Assembly (NCBI RefSeq): GCF_029873635.1 | Contig: NC_080420.1 | Location: 33,175,231-33,239,230 of the forward strand | DNA from: Malania oleifera | Taxonomy: Eukaryota; Streptophyta; Magnoliopsida; Santalales; Ximeniaceae | Reading direction: 5' to 3' | DNA: 64,000 nt | Shown: piece by piece, positions 38,409-49,912 of the stretch | Numbering within the stretch: the first letter of the stretch is position 1 | Layout of the letters: each line of letters begins with the position of its first letter | Translations under genes and position numbers: made by a program | Notes under the pieces: generated by a model | What the model was told of the DNA's origin: nothing | What the model saw: only the letters and a program-made list of their open reading frames with translations | Databases searched by the model: none

Positions 38409-39179
38409 TTATGTTTGGGAAATACTGTTGAAAATGATGGTATGAATTTTAATAAAAGTCTAACATAATCAAATTTACTTACCTCTTACTTAATCTTGTA
38501 CTACGATTACAACGAATATTTTTTAAAAATGAGATCGGAAAGAGTGGGTAAATGAGAATTTTAATTATAACAAAAATTCTACCTCCACCACTAATTCTTT
38601 CACTCACTAATCTTTCTCTTTCTTTGGAAATTTTTTTTGTGAAAAATAAATGTTGAAAGCTTCCTATTTATAGGAAAATTTTGGGAAAGAAAATTGAATT
38701 TATAAAAGTGTGAGGAGATTGGTGAAATTATAATTTTTTAAAATTAAGAAATGTGCATGGATGGATTAGGTATGGGATAGGGATGAAGGTCGCGTGAGAG
38801 AAATGGGAGTGCTTGCTGATACTCCCCTATAGTTAATTTTTAATTAATTACATAATTAATTTATTTATTTATTTTTTTTTTTATTTTTTTTAAATACCCC
38901 ATAGAATATATCTGAAATTCTAAATTAAATAACTAAAAATTTGATTTCTGTATAACTAAATTGTTATCTGTATAACTGAAAGTCCTATATTCTATAAGCA
39001 TGTAAATATCATGGCATTTCTGTTCATAAATTGTAACATGGTATTCATAGTTTGTATAGATGCGGTACTGTACTCTAATCAACTCAAGTCACACTAATAA
39101 ATATTATCATAATCAGGTTCTGAAAATTGTATATATAATTTAAATAATAATTTGATAACAACCTATATTTTGTACTAAA
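38341..39179. other. AT-rich spacer between the inverted arms
   Basis: No gene. It includes a (TA)n microsatellite at about 38378-38405 and a TTTATT-rich stretch at 38860-38890. Confidence 0.5.
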
Positions 39180-39514
39180 ATCTTAATGAAGTTTCCTAAC
39201 ATAGCATGTTTCTCTTACCTGACTACTGGAAGGCCCCTACTGGATATCGGTCCTACAACCGCAGGGTTTCTCACTCAACTCCCTGAAAACAACATTCACC
39301 AGAACAAAACATCATTATTTCTCTATCTACTTCATTTCCTACAACTGCTGGAAAGTCTAATTTCGAATAAAAGACCTTACCCTGATCCCACCAACGATCT
39401 GCCCCAATAAACTTGGAGAGAACTTCGCCACGAGAGTCGTGGTGGCCTCAGATCGTCGATCCGACGACTGACAGGGCCGAAATCGAAGAGAGATGGAGGA
39501 GAGACCGTAGAGAA

Positions 39515-39574
<60 letters not shown>

Positions 39575-39930
39575 CTATTGAAAATCTTGCGTACAAATCC
39601 GAGGTTTACACTATTTATACTACGGCCTTCGTCGACGAGTCTAAGAAGCAATTCATCAACAAAATTCAGAATCGCCCAAAACATCATCTCAATATCTTCT
39701 CGTCGATGAAACATGCCCTCGTTGACGAGACCCTCTTGTACCCTCGTCAATGAATCTCATGTGTTCGTCAACGAGACTATGAGAAAGTTCATTGGGTTAT
39801 TACATCCGAAGTGTAACATCGTCGACGAATGCGAAGCGTTCATTGACGAAGTCTGCTGCCTCCTCCTGTTTCTGTTTCCATTTTCCTCCCTCTTTATTAT
39901 TTAAATATCATTATTCTTCGAGTTGTTATA
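39180..39930 (-). repeat. LTR-like arm, inverted copy
   Basis: Reverse complement of the arm at 37688-38340, diverged. It carries a (GA)26 microsatellite (about 39518-39570) and eight GTCGAC-like words at 39630-39860. Its outer end RC reads TATAACAACTCGAAGAAT, comparable to TGTAGTGACCCAGAGAAT. Confidence 0.75.
39518..39570. repeat. (GA)n microsatellite
   Basis: About 26 perfect GA units. Confidence 0.95.
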
Positions 39931-39941
39931 TAGGATACCTA

Positions 39942-39996
<55 letters not shown>

Positions 39997-39998
39997 TT
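39942..39998. repeat. (ATT)n microsatellite
   Basis: About 19 perfect ATT units just outside the inverted arm. Confidence 0.95.
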
Positions 39999-40419
39999 AC
40001 CATGTATTTTTTCAAATTATGTCTGTCAAAATACTATTTTATGTATATGTACTTATTTACGTGTACAAACAGTGTCTATCCTATTTATCTTATGAAATTC
40101 CATTTTGACCAGACCGACCTCTAAGGAGCGACTGAGCCACAATGGTTTCTGAGCACTAGTTAGGATAAGGTCTTTCTTATGCATCAAACATAAAATCAAG
40201 GATTTTACAGAAAAACACTTTTGTATTGATATTAACTTAATGACCATTTTTATTATTTTATTATTATTATTATGTTTTAATCGTATATATATTTTTTGGT
40301 CATCATAGAGGGGGTATATATATAGAGTTTGAAAAATTTTTGACCATTGGGGACACGCTGGGTATTATTAGAAAAGTTTAATTAAATTTTAAACTCATTT
40401 TAGTATTTAAAAATACCCC

Positions 40420-40960
40420 AACCCAAGAGGTTCGATCAACCACTTTTAAGGTTCGGTCGATCGGGGTGCTCAATTCGGTTGACCAAGAAGAATTTGAACT
40501 ACGAGTTCGGTCAATCATTCATAAGGCGATTTCTGAACCTCCGAAGTTCAGTCGACCAGACATGAGCTCAGTTGACCAAACATGGGTGTTCGGTCGACTA
40601 GGTCAATTTTCTACTGAAGGTTCAATCGATTAGGGCGTTGAAATCTCCCCACGTGTCAATTCGGTCGGCAAAAGTGTTGCCACTCATTTTGTGATCGATC
40701 GACCGAAGGGTCAACTTGTTGGCCTAGTGGGGGTTCAGTCGACCAAAGATCTCAATGTAACTAAGTTCGATCGACTGAACATGTCATCCTTGGGCATTTC
40801 TATCTTTTTTCCTTTGTTAAATTGTCTCTATTTATATGATGTTTACTTTCAAGATTATGGGGGACATTTTTATGAAATATTTAGGGTTCTAAAGACAATT
40901 TATGGTTTTTGTGAGTTAACCCTAAAAATCTGGCATCGGTCGATCAATCCCTAAGGTCAT
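40420..40960. repeat. Cluster of GGTCGACC-type dyads
   Basis: About twelve occurrences of a GTTCGGTCGACC-like word, on average every 30 bp, in otherwise AT-rich DNA. It is probably part of an old LTR, but no ends were found. DNA on either side (39999-40419, 40961-41972) is AT-rich and holds no gene; an (AC)n stretch lies at about 41785-41802. Confidence 0.7.
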
Positions 40961-41972
40961 TTGGTTCCCTATGGTCAATCTACGGTTATCTAAACATTTA
41001 AAACACATCATGCAAGATATATGCATTATTACAAACTAAATATAAAAATAAATGCATATACAAGTAAAAATAAATGTCTTCTTTATTTTCTTTACTCTTA
41101 AATCTTCATGAAAAACGTCAGGAGAGTTTGAGCTTTATGTTTTTGCTGACATCTATTTTTCGATATCTTATGTTCATGCTAAAATGAAAACATGTTCACA
41201 CACTAAATGGACACATAAGATACTAGTATTTTATCAGCATCAAAACAAGGATCGGACTCAAAAAATTAACATCAAAATCAAAATATTTCTATATTATACT
41301 CAAATAATTTCGTATGCTATGTTTACTTTAATGATTCTCTTCTATGCTTTTTCTAATTAAAATGTTCCATAAAACCTCCTTATAATTTTGTAATTTATTT
41401 TAAAAATTGATAATATAGTAGAATTAATATTTTTTTTATAATCCCTATTAATAACTGAATTAATAATTTTGGTAATCATTAATAATTGTTTATATTTCTT
41501 GTAATTTGAATTTTAATTTGGTTTTAAAAATACAATTAATAATGATTTAATATTTCATAGAGGTTGAATTAATAATTTTTATAACCATATTAATAAATGA
41601 ATTAATTTATAAGAAAATAAATAAAGTGATTAATATCTTGAACACTCCCCATAAATAAAATAATTAGCATTTTAAAACTTCCACAAGTTTATAATTTACT
41701 TTTTTTAACTTCTAATTAAATTAATATTTTATTAAATACTAATTAACATTATTTGCATAATTCAAGTACAACATGAACTTTAAAACACACACACACACAC
41801 ACTCACATACACAAAATATATAACAATGAAATTAGGTAAGTATAAATTACAAAAATTTGACATCATCAATTTTATATCTCAAACATTTAAATTTGACTAT
41901 TATATAGAGATATTATAAAGTAATAACTTTTGTTGAGTTCATTTAACAATTTAACCCTAGAATATAGTCATA

Positions 41973-43398
41973 TATTTTGTTGGCCCGGTTGAATGTCTAG
42001 AAGGGGGGTGAATAAACTTTCTTCACGGATGTGCTAACTTTCTACAACCACAAAAATCTTACCAAGAGCAAGTGTATAAAGTCACAGTGTAAAGATGCAG
42101 GAAATCACAATAATAATATAAATGAGATATGAGAGAAGAAAAGCTGAACACAAAGATATTTATGTGATTCGACACCCCGCCTACGTCCACGCCTTGAGAC
42201 CAACTCAAGGATTCCCAAAATCCACTATAATCCTCCTTCGGGCGGAGAAGCCAATACGCAGCAGCTCACAAAGAACTTCAACAAGGTGCTCACTTAGAGA
42301 CACCCAATAATAGCTCACAAAGAGCATTTCTTTACAAGAAGTAGATGAGAAATAAATGTAAACTTGAATACTCCCTTTGAGTTGACTACAACAATAAAAT
42401 CCTTACTCAATGTCCTCTTGTCAATAGAGTAGAAGCAAGACTAAGAGCAGCAAGAAGAGGGCAAGTGAGTGTATGAGCAAACCCTAGAAATAACAACACC
42501 AATGAATGATCTTCTTACAATATCAACTTTTTTAGGTAAGGAATAAATGCTATTTACTCCTATTTAAACGCCAAATGGGCAAAAGCAAAGCTGGAGAGCT
42601 GTTCGGCATTTATGAATATGAGATAAGGATCAAACTAGCCGTTCTGCAGCATTTAATGTTCGCTACTGCCCGACATTCGTCGACTAAGCCAGAACTTCGT
42701 CGACGAGCTCTTTAGTAAATTCGTCGACGAAGCCTTGTGTTCGTCAACGAGTTGCTAGTTCTGAATTCAGGTATCTCTCAGTATATTTTCGTCGACGAGA
42801 ACCTTGCGTTCGTCGACGAGTTCTTTATTCCATTCGTCGACGATGCCCTGTGTTCATCGACGAGTTATGGCTCTGAATTCAGATGGCTCTCGGTATCTTT
42901 TCGTCGACGAGAATCCTGTGTTCGTCGACAAAGTTTGTGTTACACTCGTTGACAAAGTCTTGTGTTCATCGACGAGTTCCTTTTTACAATTTGTTCTTTT
43001 AAGTTTAAGGAAGGTGCTTGTCCGTTTGGGGGTTTCTTTTCACACTTTTAAATAACTTTACTTGTATTTGTTGTGTGTGTGTGTGATACGTCCATTTCTT
43101 GCTCTTAATTTTAAGTTTTACTCTATAGACAAGATATTTACAAGATGGTCTCTCTCTCATTCTCACACTCATTCTTCAGATAACTTGTATATTGTGTATC
43201 GTCCATGAATGCGTTGAGAGGCTTATGCTTTTGGTAATGGCATGAGTTGCTTTGACTGTTTGTTGGTTCAGATACTGTTCTGTATAGCTCAACATGACTT
43301 AGAAAGAAACGTTAATAACCTTAAGAACTGCTAATAGGTTGTTGTCATCAAAACACGGTAGGAATGAAAGACTCTTAACTATTTAGTCTAACATATTT
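41973..43398 (+). mobile_element. Solo LTR, 1416 bp, with TSD
   Basis: LTR 41978-43393 begins TGTTGGCCCGGTTG and ends AGTCTAACA. The 5-bp duplication TATTT lies at 41973-41977 and 43394-43398. The words GATTCGACACCCCGCCTACG and CACGCCTTGAGACC are typical of long eudicot Copia LTRs; I suspect a SIRE/Maximus-type element from the length and the TGTTGGC start, but that is a guess. The middle (42670-42985) carries about twelve GTCGAC dyads. Confidence 0.88.
42665..42985. repeat. TTCGTCGACGAG array inside the solo LTR
   Basis: About twelve copies of the near-palindrome TTCGTCGACGAG or variants in 320 bp. They lie within a higher unit of about 112 bp (CTGAATTCAG at 42761 and 42873 mark successive units). 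Confidence 0.9.
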
Positions 43399-45100
43399 TT
43401 TTTATAATCTCCATTAATAACTAAATTAGTGATTATAGTAATCATAAATGAATTAATTAATTTTTAATTTAAATTTGTAAGTTAATTTTTAACTGCTATT
43501 AATAATGAATTCACAATTTATTAGTGATTGAATTAATTATTTCTAACCCTTACTAATAAATTAATGAATTTATAAGACAATAGATAAAAAAGATTAATAT
43601 TTTAAAAACTCTCGATATTTTGAAACCTCTTCGTAAATTTATAATTTATTTTTTGTAAGTAATTTAGTGTTTTATTAATTACTAATTGACATCCATTGCA
43701 TAAATTAAAAACAGCATAAACTTTCAAAAACCTAAAATTCAACAATGAGTTTACATAGTTAAATATAAATTACAAAATATTGGCATGATCCTTTTTATAT
43801 CTCAAGCATTTAATAAATTTAATTATAATATAGGGATATTACACATTACAATAAAATAATTTTAATAGGCTTTGCTTAATTTAACGATCCTTCTCAACCC
43901 TTATCTGATGGAACCGTTGCATAAAATTTTCATATAATTTTTTAATTTACTTCTTAAATCAATAATATAATAACTCAACTAATAATTTTAGTAATCATTG
44001 ATAAATGTACTAATTTTTAGTCTGCATTTTAATTTTTAAACTGATATCAATAATGAATTAATAATTTAATTATAATTAAATCAATTATTACCACAAATCT
44101 TCCATAAATAAAATGAGCATTAATTTCACTATAACTTCCCTATGAATTTATAATTTAGTTTTGTAACCATAGATAGAAATTGAATATTATTTTTTGTAAC
44201 TGATAATAATAATTAAATTACTCTATTTAATATAAAATATAATAAATAATATTTTAAATCACAACTTTAATTAATTGATTACTACTAAAAATGTTTGTAT
44301 AATTTTGTATTGAAATTTTTTAATTGATAGTATTTATGGTAATATTTTTTGTAATCGCTATTAATAAACAAGTTAAAAATAAAAATAAAAATATTATAAT
44401 GACTCGTAAAAACTTATTTAAGTTACAATAAATAAATTATTAAATAATAATTTATTAATATAATATATAAATAAATATTATTAGAATCACTGCATAACTA
44501 TTTTACATATTTACATTTTAATTTTAACTTATAATTTTTTAAAATTTGTGCATAGCAAGAAATCTATTCTACTCACCAAAACTGTAAAAATTTTAAAAAA
44601 AATAAAGATAAACCCAAATTATCGGTCATATATTTTCTCACTCATATTAAATAAAATCAAACACAAATTAATGCAATATTCTTTGAATTTCCTTCTCTTC
44701 TCTTTACATTTCTTTGCTTACAAACACCTCAGGATAAGAGAAATAATCACAAACATATTATTTGAAAAAACATAATGATTAAAACATTAAATTTTCATAT
44801 TTCTCATTTAGAAAGTTAACCAACAAAAAATAACAATTAGAGTTAAAATTAATCAAAACACATAAAAAAATAAAAATAAATAAATATTAAATAAAATGAA
44901 ACGAAAAGAAATCAAATAATACTACAAGCAAGGAAATAATAACACCATTTTTATGGAGAAAGAGAGGGAGTTATATCATATTACAATCGGCATTCGACTT
45001 AGAAAAGATCAAAACAATCTTTCATTGTCTATAAAACATCCAATTATATAGAAATAATGCTATAATTTGGCAATATAAAACATAATAACATTATCAAAAC
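43399..45100. other. AT-rich intergenic DNA
   Basis: Very AT-rich with many AATTAAT-type words. No coding region, RNA gene or defined repeat was seen. Confidence 0.5.
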
Positions 45101-45109
45101 TTAAAACAT

Positions 45110-45450
45110 GTTATAAAAGATATAAAAAATTAAATAAGACGAGACAGAAATTTACGTCGTTCGACTATATCTACTTCACGAGCGGATGAAATCAAAAACT
45201 TCACTATCACGGGTAAATTTATAAGATGATTTGGAACCAATCTTGTACAAGATATCTCTCTTCTCTTTATCTACTCCACTTTTCTTTCTTGCACTGGCTA
45301 TGGGAGGAGGTGGTATTTATAGCCTTCACAAGCTAACTAATGCTAACTTTTTTAGTACAAACATTAGAACAAGTTCACATAGAAACATAATTAGTACAGA
45401 CATATGAAACAGATTCAATATATGAGGCAGATTCATAGTTGACATGCCAT
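45110..45450 (-). repeat. Possible LTR fragment
   Basis: ACGTCGTTCGAC.. CTACTTCACGAGCGG resembles the GTGATTCGACACC..CCTACGTCCACG block of the solo LTR at 41978. A TATTTATAG on the plus strand gives a TATA-like word on the minus strand. Ends are unknown. From 45450 to 46690 I see only AT-rich DNA. Confidence 0.3.
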
Positions 45451-47498
45451 CCACCAATATTTCATAACAAAACACTTCTTTTCATAATTTTTTCCTTAGA
45501 AAAATTCAAAGAAGAAAGCAAGATTCACCTACATGTATCAGCATAGAAGAAAACAACTGGCAAGGGCACCTAACAAAACTTTCGATAAATGAATGATAAA
45601 TAAGATACAATTATTAATAGATGTATCACATTATTAAGTGCTAATATTTCCTAAATCTTCCTTCCCAATCATTGCACCTTTGCATTCATGAAGCTCTTAA
45701 AATTTTGCCTTAACCGTCATAGTTGAAACTGCATTTTCATCCTGATAAAATGAAATGCATTTATACTATTTTTGGAAACATGAATTTTAAGCTTTAAATT
45801 TGAAAAAATTTTAATATAATTTTTTATTATATTTTATTCAAATTGAAGGACTCCGTAAAATTTAATTTTTAATAAGGAAAAGAGATATGCTTGCACTAAT
45901 TTTATTATTTAAAGTTTTATCAAAATTATAAGACTTGTACATAGTCATCTATATAGAATTCGAGTCTTGATAAGGAGTATCTTAGGGTATTTATTAACTA
46001 ATGACTAGTTAAATGGGTAAGTAATTCCAAACTACTTTCATTCGATGCATATATTTTTAACAAAGTATTATTCTCTAAATGATTCCTTATAGAGAATCTA
46101 AAAAAGAAAGTCAAACACAATGTCTTGTTCATTCCCACGGTTTCATTTTTTATCAAATCATTCTATTAAATACAGGTACCCACTTAATTGTGAAAAACAT
46201 TTTATTTTTTAAAATTTAAAAATTAAGTTACTTATAACATTTCGAAAATTTATATTAAAAAAAGAGGTAAAAAAATATAAACTATTAACTTTGTCATGCA
46301 AAATATTTTTTTCTTTTTAATTTCTAAATGTCAAAATAATTACCAAAAATACAGACATCTTAGTTCTTAATTTTTCAGACATTATATCACACAGTTTGTG
46401 AATTAAATTTGACTTTTTGTGAATTGGAAATAAAATACTGAATATAATTTTTTATGACTTGGAAATAAACTTGATACATAATTCAAAGAAATAAAAATCT
46501 AAAATACAATACCCACAAATCTAAAAAATAATAAAAAATGTAGATCAAAACACTGCTAGTATACATTTCACAATTCACAAAATGTACATAATATAATAGA
46601 TTAAAATGATGCAAAATAAAAAATAAAAATAAAAATGCAGCAAACCAACTTGCACAAAAGACAGGGAAGTTTCCTTTTTTTCAAAAATGACTTTTCAAAT
46701 ATTTTATAAACTGAGATCTCCTGAGAAGAAACTCTTAAGAGGTTAACCAGCCACATAAAATTAGCTTAAAATGAAGGAAGAAGAAGATAGAAAAGCAAAA
46801 TAACAAAGCAAAATCACAATAGCCCACAGTTCCACAAAAGCAATTATGCTGAAATTGAATAATAATTTTGCTCTTAATCTAAATTCTGTTAGATTCCCAC
46901 CCACCAAATTTATGGTGAATGCTGAAAAACAATTCAAGGATCTACACTGAGTAACGATATCAAACTGTCTTCTTAGTTCTTGATGGTCTTGACATCTTAA
47001 AAGGAAAAAGTCAAGCAAAAGTGAACGAAGAGAAGTTCTATATTGCACCATGCTCGTATAGCCTGAAAGGTAAGTGCTTGTCAGACTATGAATTTTGGTG
47101 CTAATATTGCTGGCAGAACACAAAAATTATAATCAGAAGAGGCCACACATGCTAGGGCAGTCGATATAATACAAAGCCAATCTAGGTGCATGCACATTAG
47201 ATATAATTCTATGCTTACCAAATCAACCAATGACAACTTTGATGAACAGCTGAGGCATAAAATTTTAGCTTGCCATCAGGTTGGAAGCTGCAACAAGATG
47301 AAGTCTTCGCATTTATAGCTACAACTATTATCTCATATGGAATGGAATGAGATGGGAGCATAATGGAATGAAATAGAAAAAAAATGAACAAATAAATGAA
47401 ATAATAAGCAAATGTGGAAGTGACAAGTTTTATTCTATTCCACTCTTCCATGATCCACAAAAAAAAATACTACAGGTTACAATACCAAGCACAAAGTG

Positions 47499-47592
47499 GA
47501 GCAAAGTAATCAGAGAACTTTGAAGACCATTGGGACATGAGATTCCACATCAAAATTCAGATACAAGAAACCTCATCATTTTACTTTGCTTC
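47499..47592 (-). ncRNA. C/D-box snoRNA, intronic, predicted 25S rRNA guide
   Basis: On the minus strand: box C ATGATGA (47573-47579), box D' CTGA (47557-47560), box C' TGATGTG (47546-47552), box D CTGA (47510-47513). The ends pair as a perfect 10-bp stem (AGCAAAGTAA with TTACTTTGCT). Directly upstream of D lies GGTCTTCAAAGTTCTC, which pairs over about 16 nt (one G-U) with the conserved 25S rRNA block GAGAACUUUGAAGGCC as I remember it. The box D plus five rule points to 2'-O-methylation of the C in GAGAAC. A guide for D' (GGTTTCTTGTAT) has no target that I know. It lies inside an intron of the host transcript. I am fairly sure of the class, less sure of the target. Confidence 0.82.
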
Positions 47593-47989
47593 CAGGCTGA
47601 TCAGCTTCGATCAAGGAAACTTGAAAAGAAGAACATAATCAACATATCAATTATGAACAACAGTGCAGATATGATTGATTTCAGAATTAGGGTTCTGAAT
47701 CAAAGGTAACTAACATTCCTATCAAACAAGTCGAACAACATATGGCATATGTTTCCTTTTAAAATGAAGTAAAATGCACTTACAGTTATTTGTATGAACC
47801 TAGGCATGTTTTCAAAGAAGCTTCTAGCATAGCCTTCATACAAGCAAAAACAGCATTATTTTGGCAAAAGCAAATGTGCCCAAGATAGACTCGCCCATAG
47901 CACTGCAAATGAATGATTTTGCCAAAGTGTCACTATAGCACCACAATACCACTTTCTCGTCGTTTCCCTGCAACCAAACTCAGAGAAGC

Positions 47990-48235
47990 AGGGGGCTGTC
48001 TGGTGCATAACATTAAGAAAACATGAACCATATGTTTGAGAAAAGTCTTGAATTTGGATTTAAGTGGATTTGGACCAGATATAATACAAAATTGTATTGA
48101 ATTTTATTCAAATCCATCCAAATGCAGCCACAAAGAAATTTCACAATATAGTTCAAAGACAACACCACCCAACCACAGATTATAACCCAAAAAATATATT
48201 TCAAAAAAAAAATTATGGGGTCCATTTGGCATGAA
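47990..48235. repeat. MITE-like fragment in host intron
   Basis: GGGGGCTGTCTGGTGCATAAC at the left, then TTTGGATTT...GGATTTGGAC and CAAATCCATCCAAATGC, in the style of small inverted-repeat elements and similar to the element at 56081-56198. Ends are not certain. Confidence 0.35.
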
Positions 48236-48859
48236 AAAATGTAAGTATCTCTACGAAATTAAAAAAGTAGACCCTTCATAACTCCTAAAAATAAAGAAAC
48301 TAGTATTTAATCATCAGTATTAAATGTCTTTTTTGCCATAGCTTCAATAAAAACTAAGATACTGAACAGGAAACAGACCTTAAAAATAAAATTCAGAACG
48401 CACCCACTAAACATAGATTTGGACTTGCGTGAATTCACAAAACACAGTAAACACATCCAAATACATACTTTCAAAAACAACCTCAACGCATTTTCAAAGT
48501 AAACAGCAGAGGAATATACCTAAAATAATGGAGCAAATGAGATGCAGAGGAGATCGCCCTCTTGGAAAGCCAAGACATCAGAGGAAAAACATAAAATATA
48601 CAGGAAACAAAAAATACAACCTTGTAGTCTCCGCAATCTCCCACAGAAAAACCTAGTTAAATTTTAAAGGAATAAATCACATGGGTTGAGATTGTTCTTC
48701 CCTTTCGTTGACATAAACAAGATTTTTACCTTCCCTTCCACTCCAGAAATCTTTCACAAAAACGATTGTGGCTTGTGGCAGCGCTGACAGCCGCCGTACG
48801 ACGTTTGTAATGTTGGAGTTGGGAGTTGGAGATGGACTTGGTAAGTGGTCCTGTGAGAG

Positions 48860-48883
48860 TTTTATAGAGCTGAGCTAGGGTTT
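48860..48883 (-). promoter_or_regulatory. TATA box and telo-box of the snoRNA host
   Basis: TATAAAA on the minus strand at 48860-48866, and AAACCCTA (telo-box) at 48876-48883 just upstream. Telo-boxes are common in promoters of Arabidopsis snoRNA and ribosomal-protein genes. Start of transcription is expected near 48835. Confidence 0.6.
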
Positions 48884-48889
48884 AGCTAT

Positions 48890-49905
48890 GATTTCTACCA
48901 AGCAAGGACGACGTCGTTTTAGCGCTTCAATATAGTAATAGCAGTGTTTAATAATTTAAATTTTAAGTATTATTCACGGGCATAGTTACGTCCCCTTTTT
49001 CAGTGAGATGTCATTTTTAATTTTTTTTTTTTGTTGTAATTTAAAGCATAAAAATTAATTAAAAATGATTTTTTTTCCATGTAAATCATACCAACTAAAG
49101 ATGAACTGCATAATTGAATTCAACTAATAGTTTATAAATAAATTATTAAAAACAATGTTTTGCATTTTTTATAACACCGTCCAATCACTTATAAAGTATT
49201 TACTTATGTCATTTGTCACAATCATAATTTTAAAAAACAAAAAATAAATTAAATTAATTTAATAGATAAAATGAAAAGTGATTTGAGCGTGTTGTGTGAT
49301 TGTAGAATAGCCTTAATAAGATGGTTACAAGACCAATTATGATACATGTATATGAATCAAAATATTAGACAAGTTAAAAATATCATACTCAAAAAACAAA
49401 AGTTGTTGAAATGAGAACAGGTTTAATACTCTAATTCATACGTCACAAATTTTGATCTATGAATTTAATGTTAGGTTAAATTAAATAACAGCCAAAGTCA
49501 CAACCTCATTTCAAGAATGAATTTAGACATTTTTTCCCCCTTATAGTCACTCTTCCTGTGTTATATGCTTTCACTTAATAAGTATATGCTTTCACTTAAT
49601 AATGACTTAAAAGAGTGTTTTAATACTAATAATAAAAATAAAATTACAATAAACCGCGTTTAGTTATATTTTGCTTTGTGTGATTAATTAAAAATCAAAT
49701 TTAATATCTGAACAATTGACCCAAATCGATCAAAACCACCAACCCGTGCTCACCCCGACAAGCAACCCTTGTATTCCAAACAAGAATTCCTAGCTCCAAA
49801 ATGCTGTTCAAGTCAAATAAATTAACCCAGAAAATGCACCAAAATGCTATCAAGCCAACAGAAAAGATGAAGGATTATCAGGTAAAGGTTTGGATCACTG
49901 AGCTG
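48890..49905. other. AT-rich intergenic DNA
   Basis: Shared upstream region between the snoRNA host promoter and the repeat block at 49913. It contains a short direct repeat (TATATGCTTTCACTTAATAA twice, about 49562-49605). No gene was seen. Confidence 0.45.
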
Positions 49906-49912
49906 TGGCAAG

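Larger units (their letters stand above)
46700..48850 (-). ncRNA. Spliced non-coding gene, probable snoRNA host
   Basis: A minus-strand transcription unit inferred from splice signals and promoter words. Exons as I read them: 1, about 48730-48850 (ends GGGAAG, donor GTAAAA); 2, 47784-47967 (acceptor TTGCAG, donor GTAAGT); 3, 47219-47287 (acceptor TTGCAG, donor GTAAGC); 4, from 47062 down to an unknown 3' end near 46700 (acceptor TTTCAG). Exon 1 has no ATG. Exon 2 holds only tiny frames (20 and 17 codons), and no frame runs through the joined exons. The intron between exons 2 and 3 carries a C/D snoRNA. This is the pattern of a non-coding snoRNA host gene. It could instead be an unrecognised lncRNA or a gene with short peptides; the exon chain is an inference. 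Confidence 0.6.

Noticed and set aside
39357-39750. Frames with Ser-Leu or Arg-Glu repeats
   Set aside because: They are translations of the (GA)n microsatellite.
39792-40124. Poly-Tyr and poly-Leu frames
   Set aside because: Translation of the (ATT)n microsatellite.
42665-42985. A CRISPR-like array
   Set aside because: The repeats are short, variable palindromes with unequal spacers inside a plant LTR; not a CRISPR.
42737-43055. Frames with repeated FVDE or RRRES words as a repeat protein
   Set aside because: They are translations of the GTCGAC array in the solo LTR; open in several frames because of the period.
46761-47123. 120-residue minus-strand frame as a protein gene
   Set aside because: It starts in an intron by splice signals and has no recognised domain; the locus looks non-coding.
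48290-48320. A second box C (CTGATGA on minus, about 48310) in the host intron
   Set aside because: No box D follows within 120 nt and no terminal stem forms.
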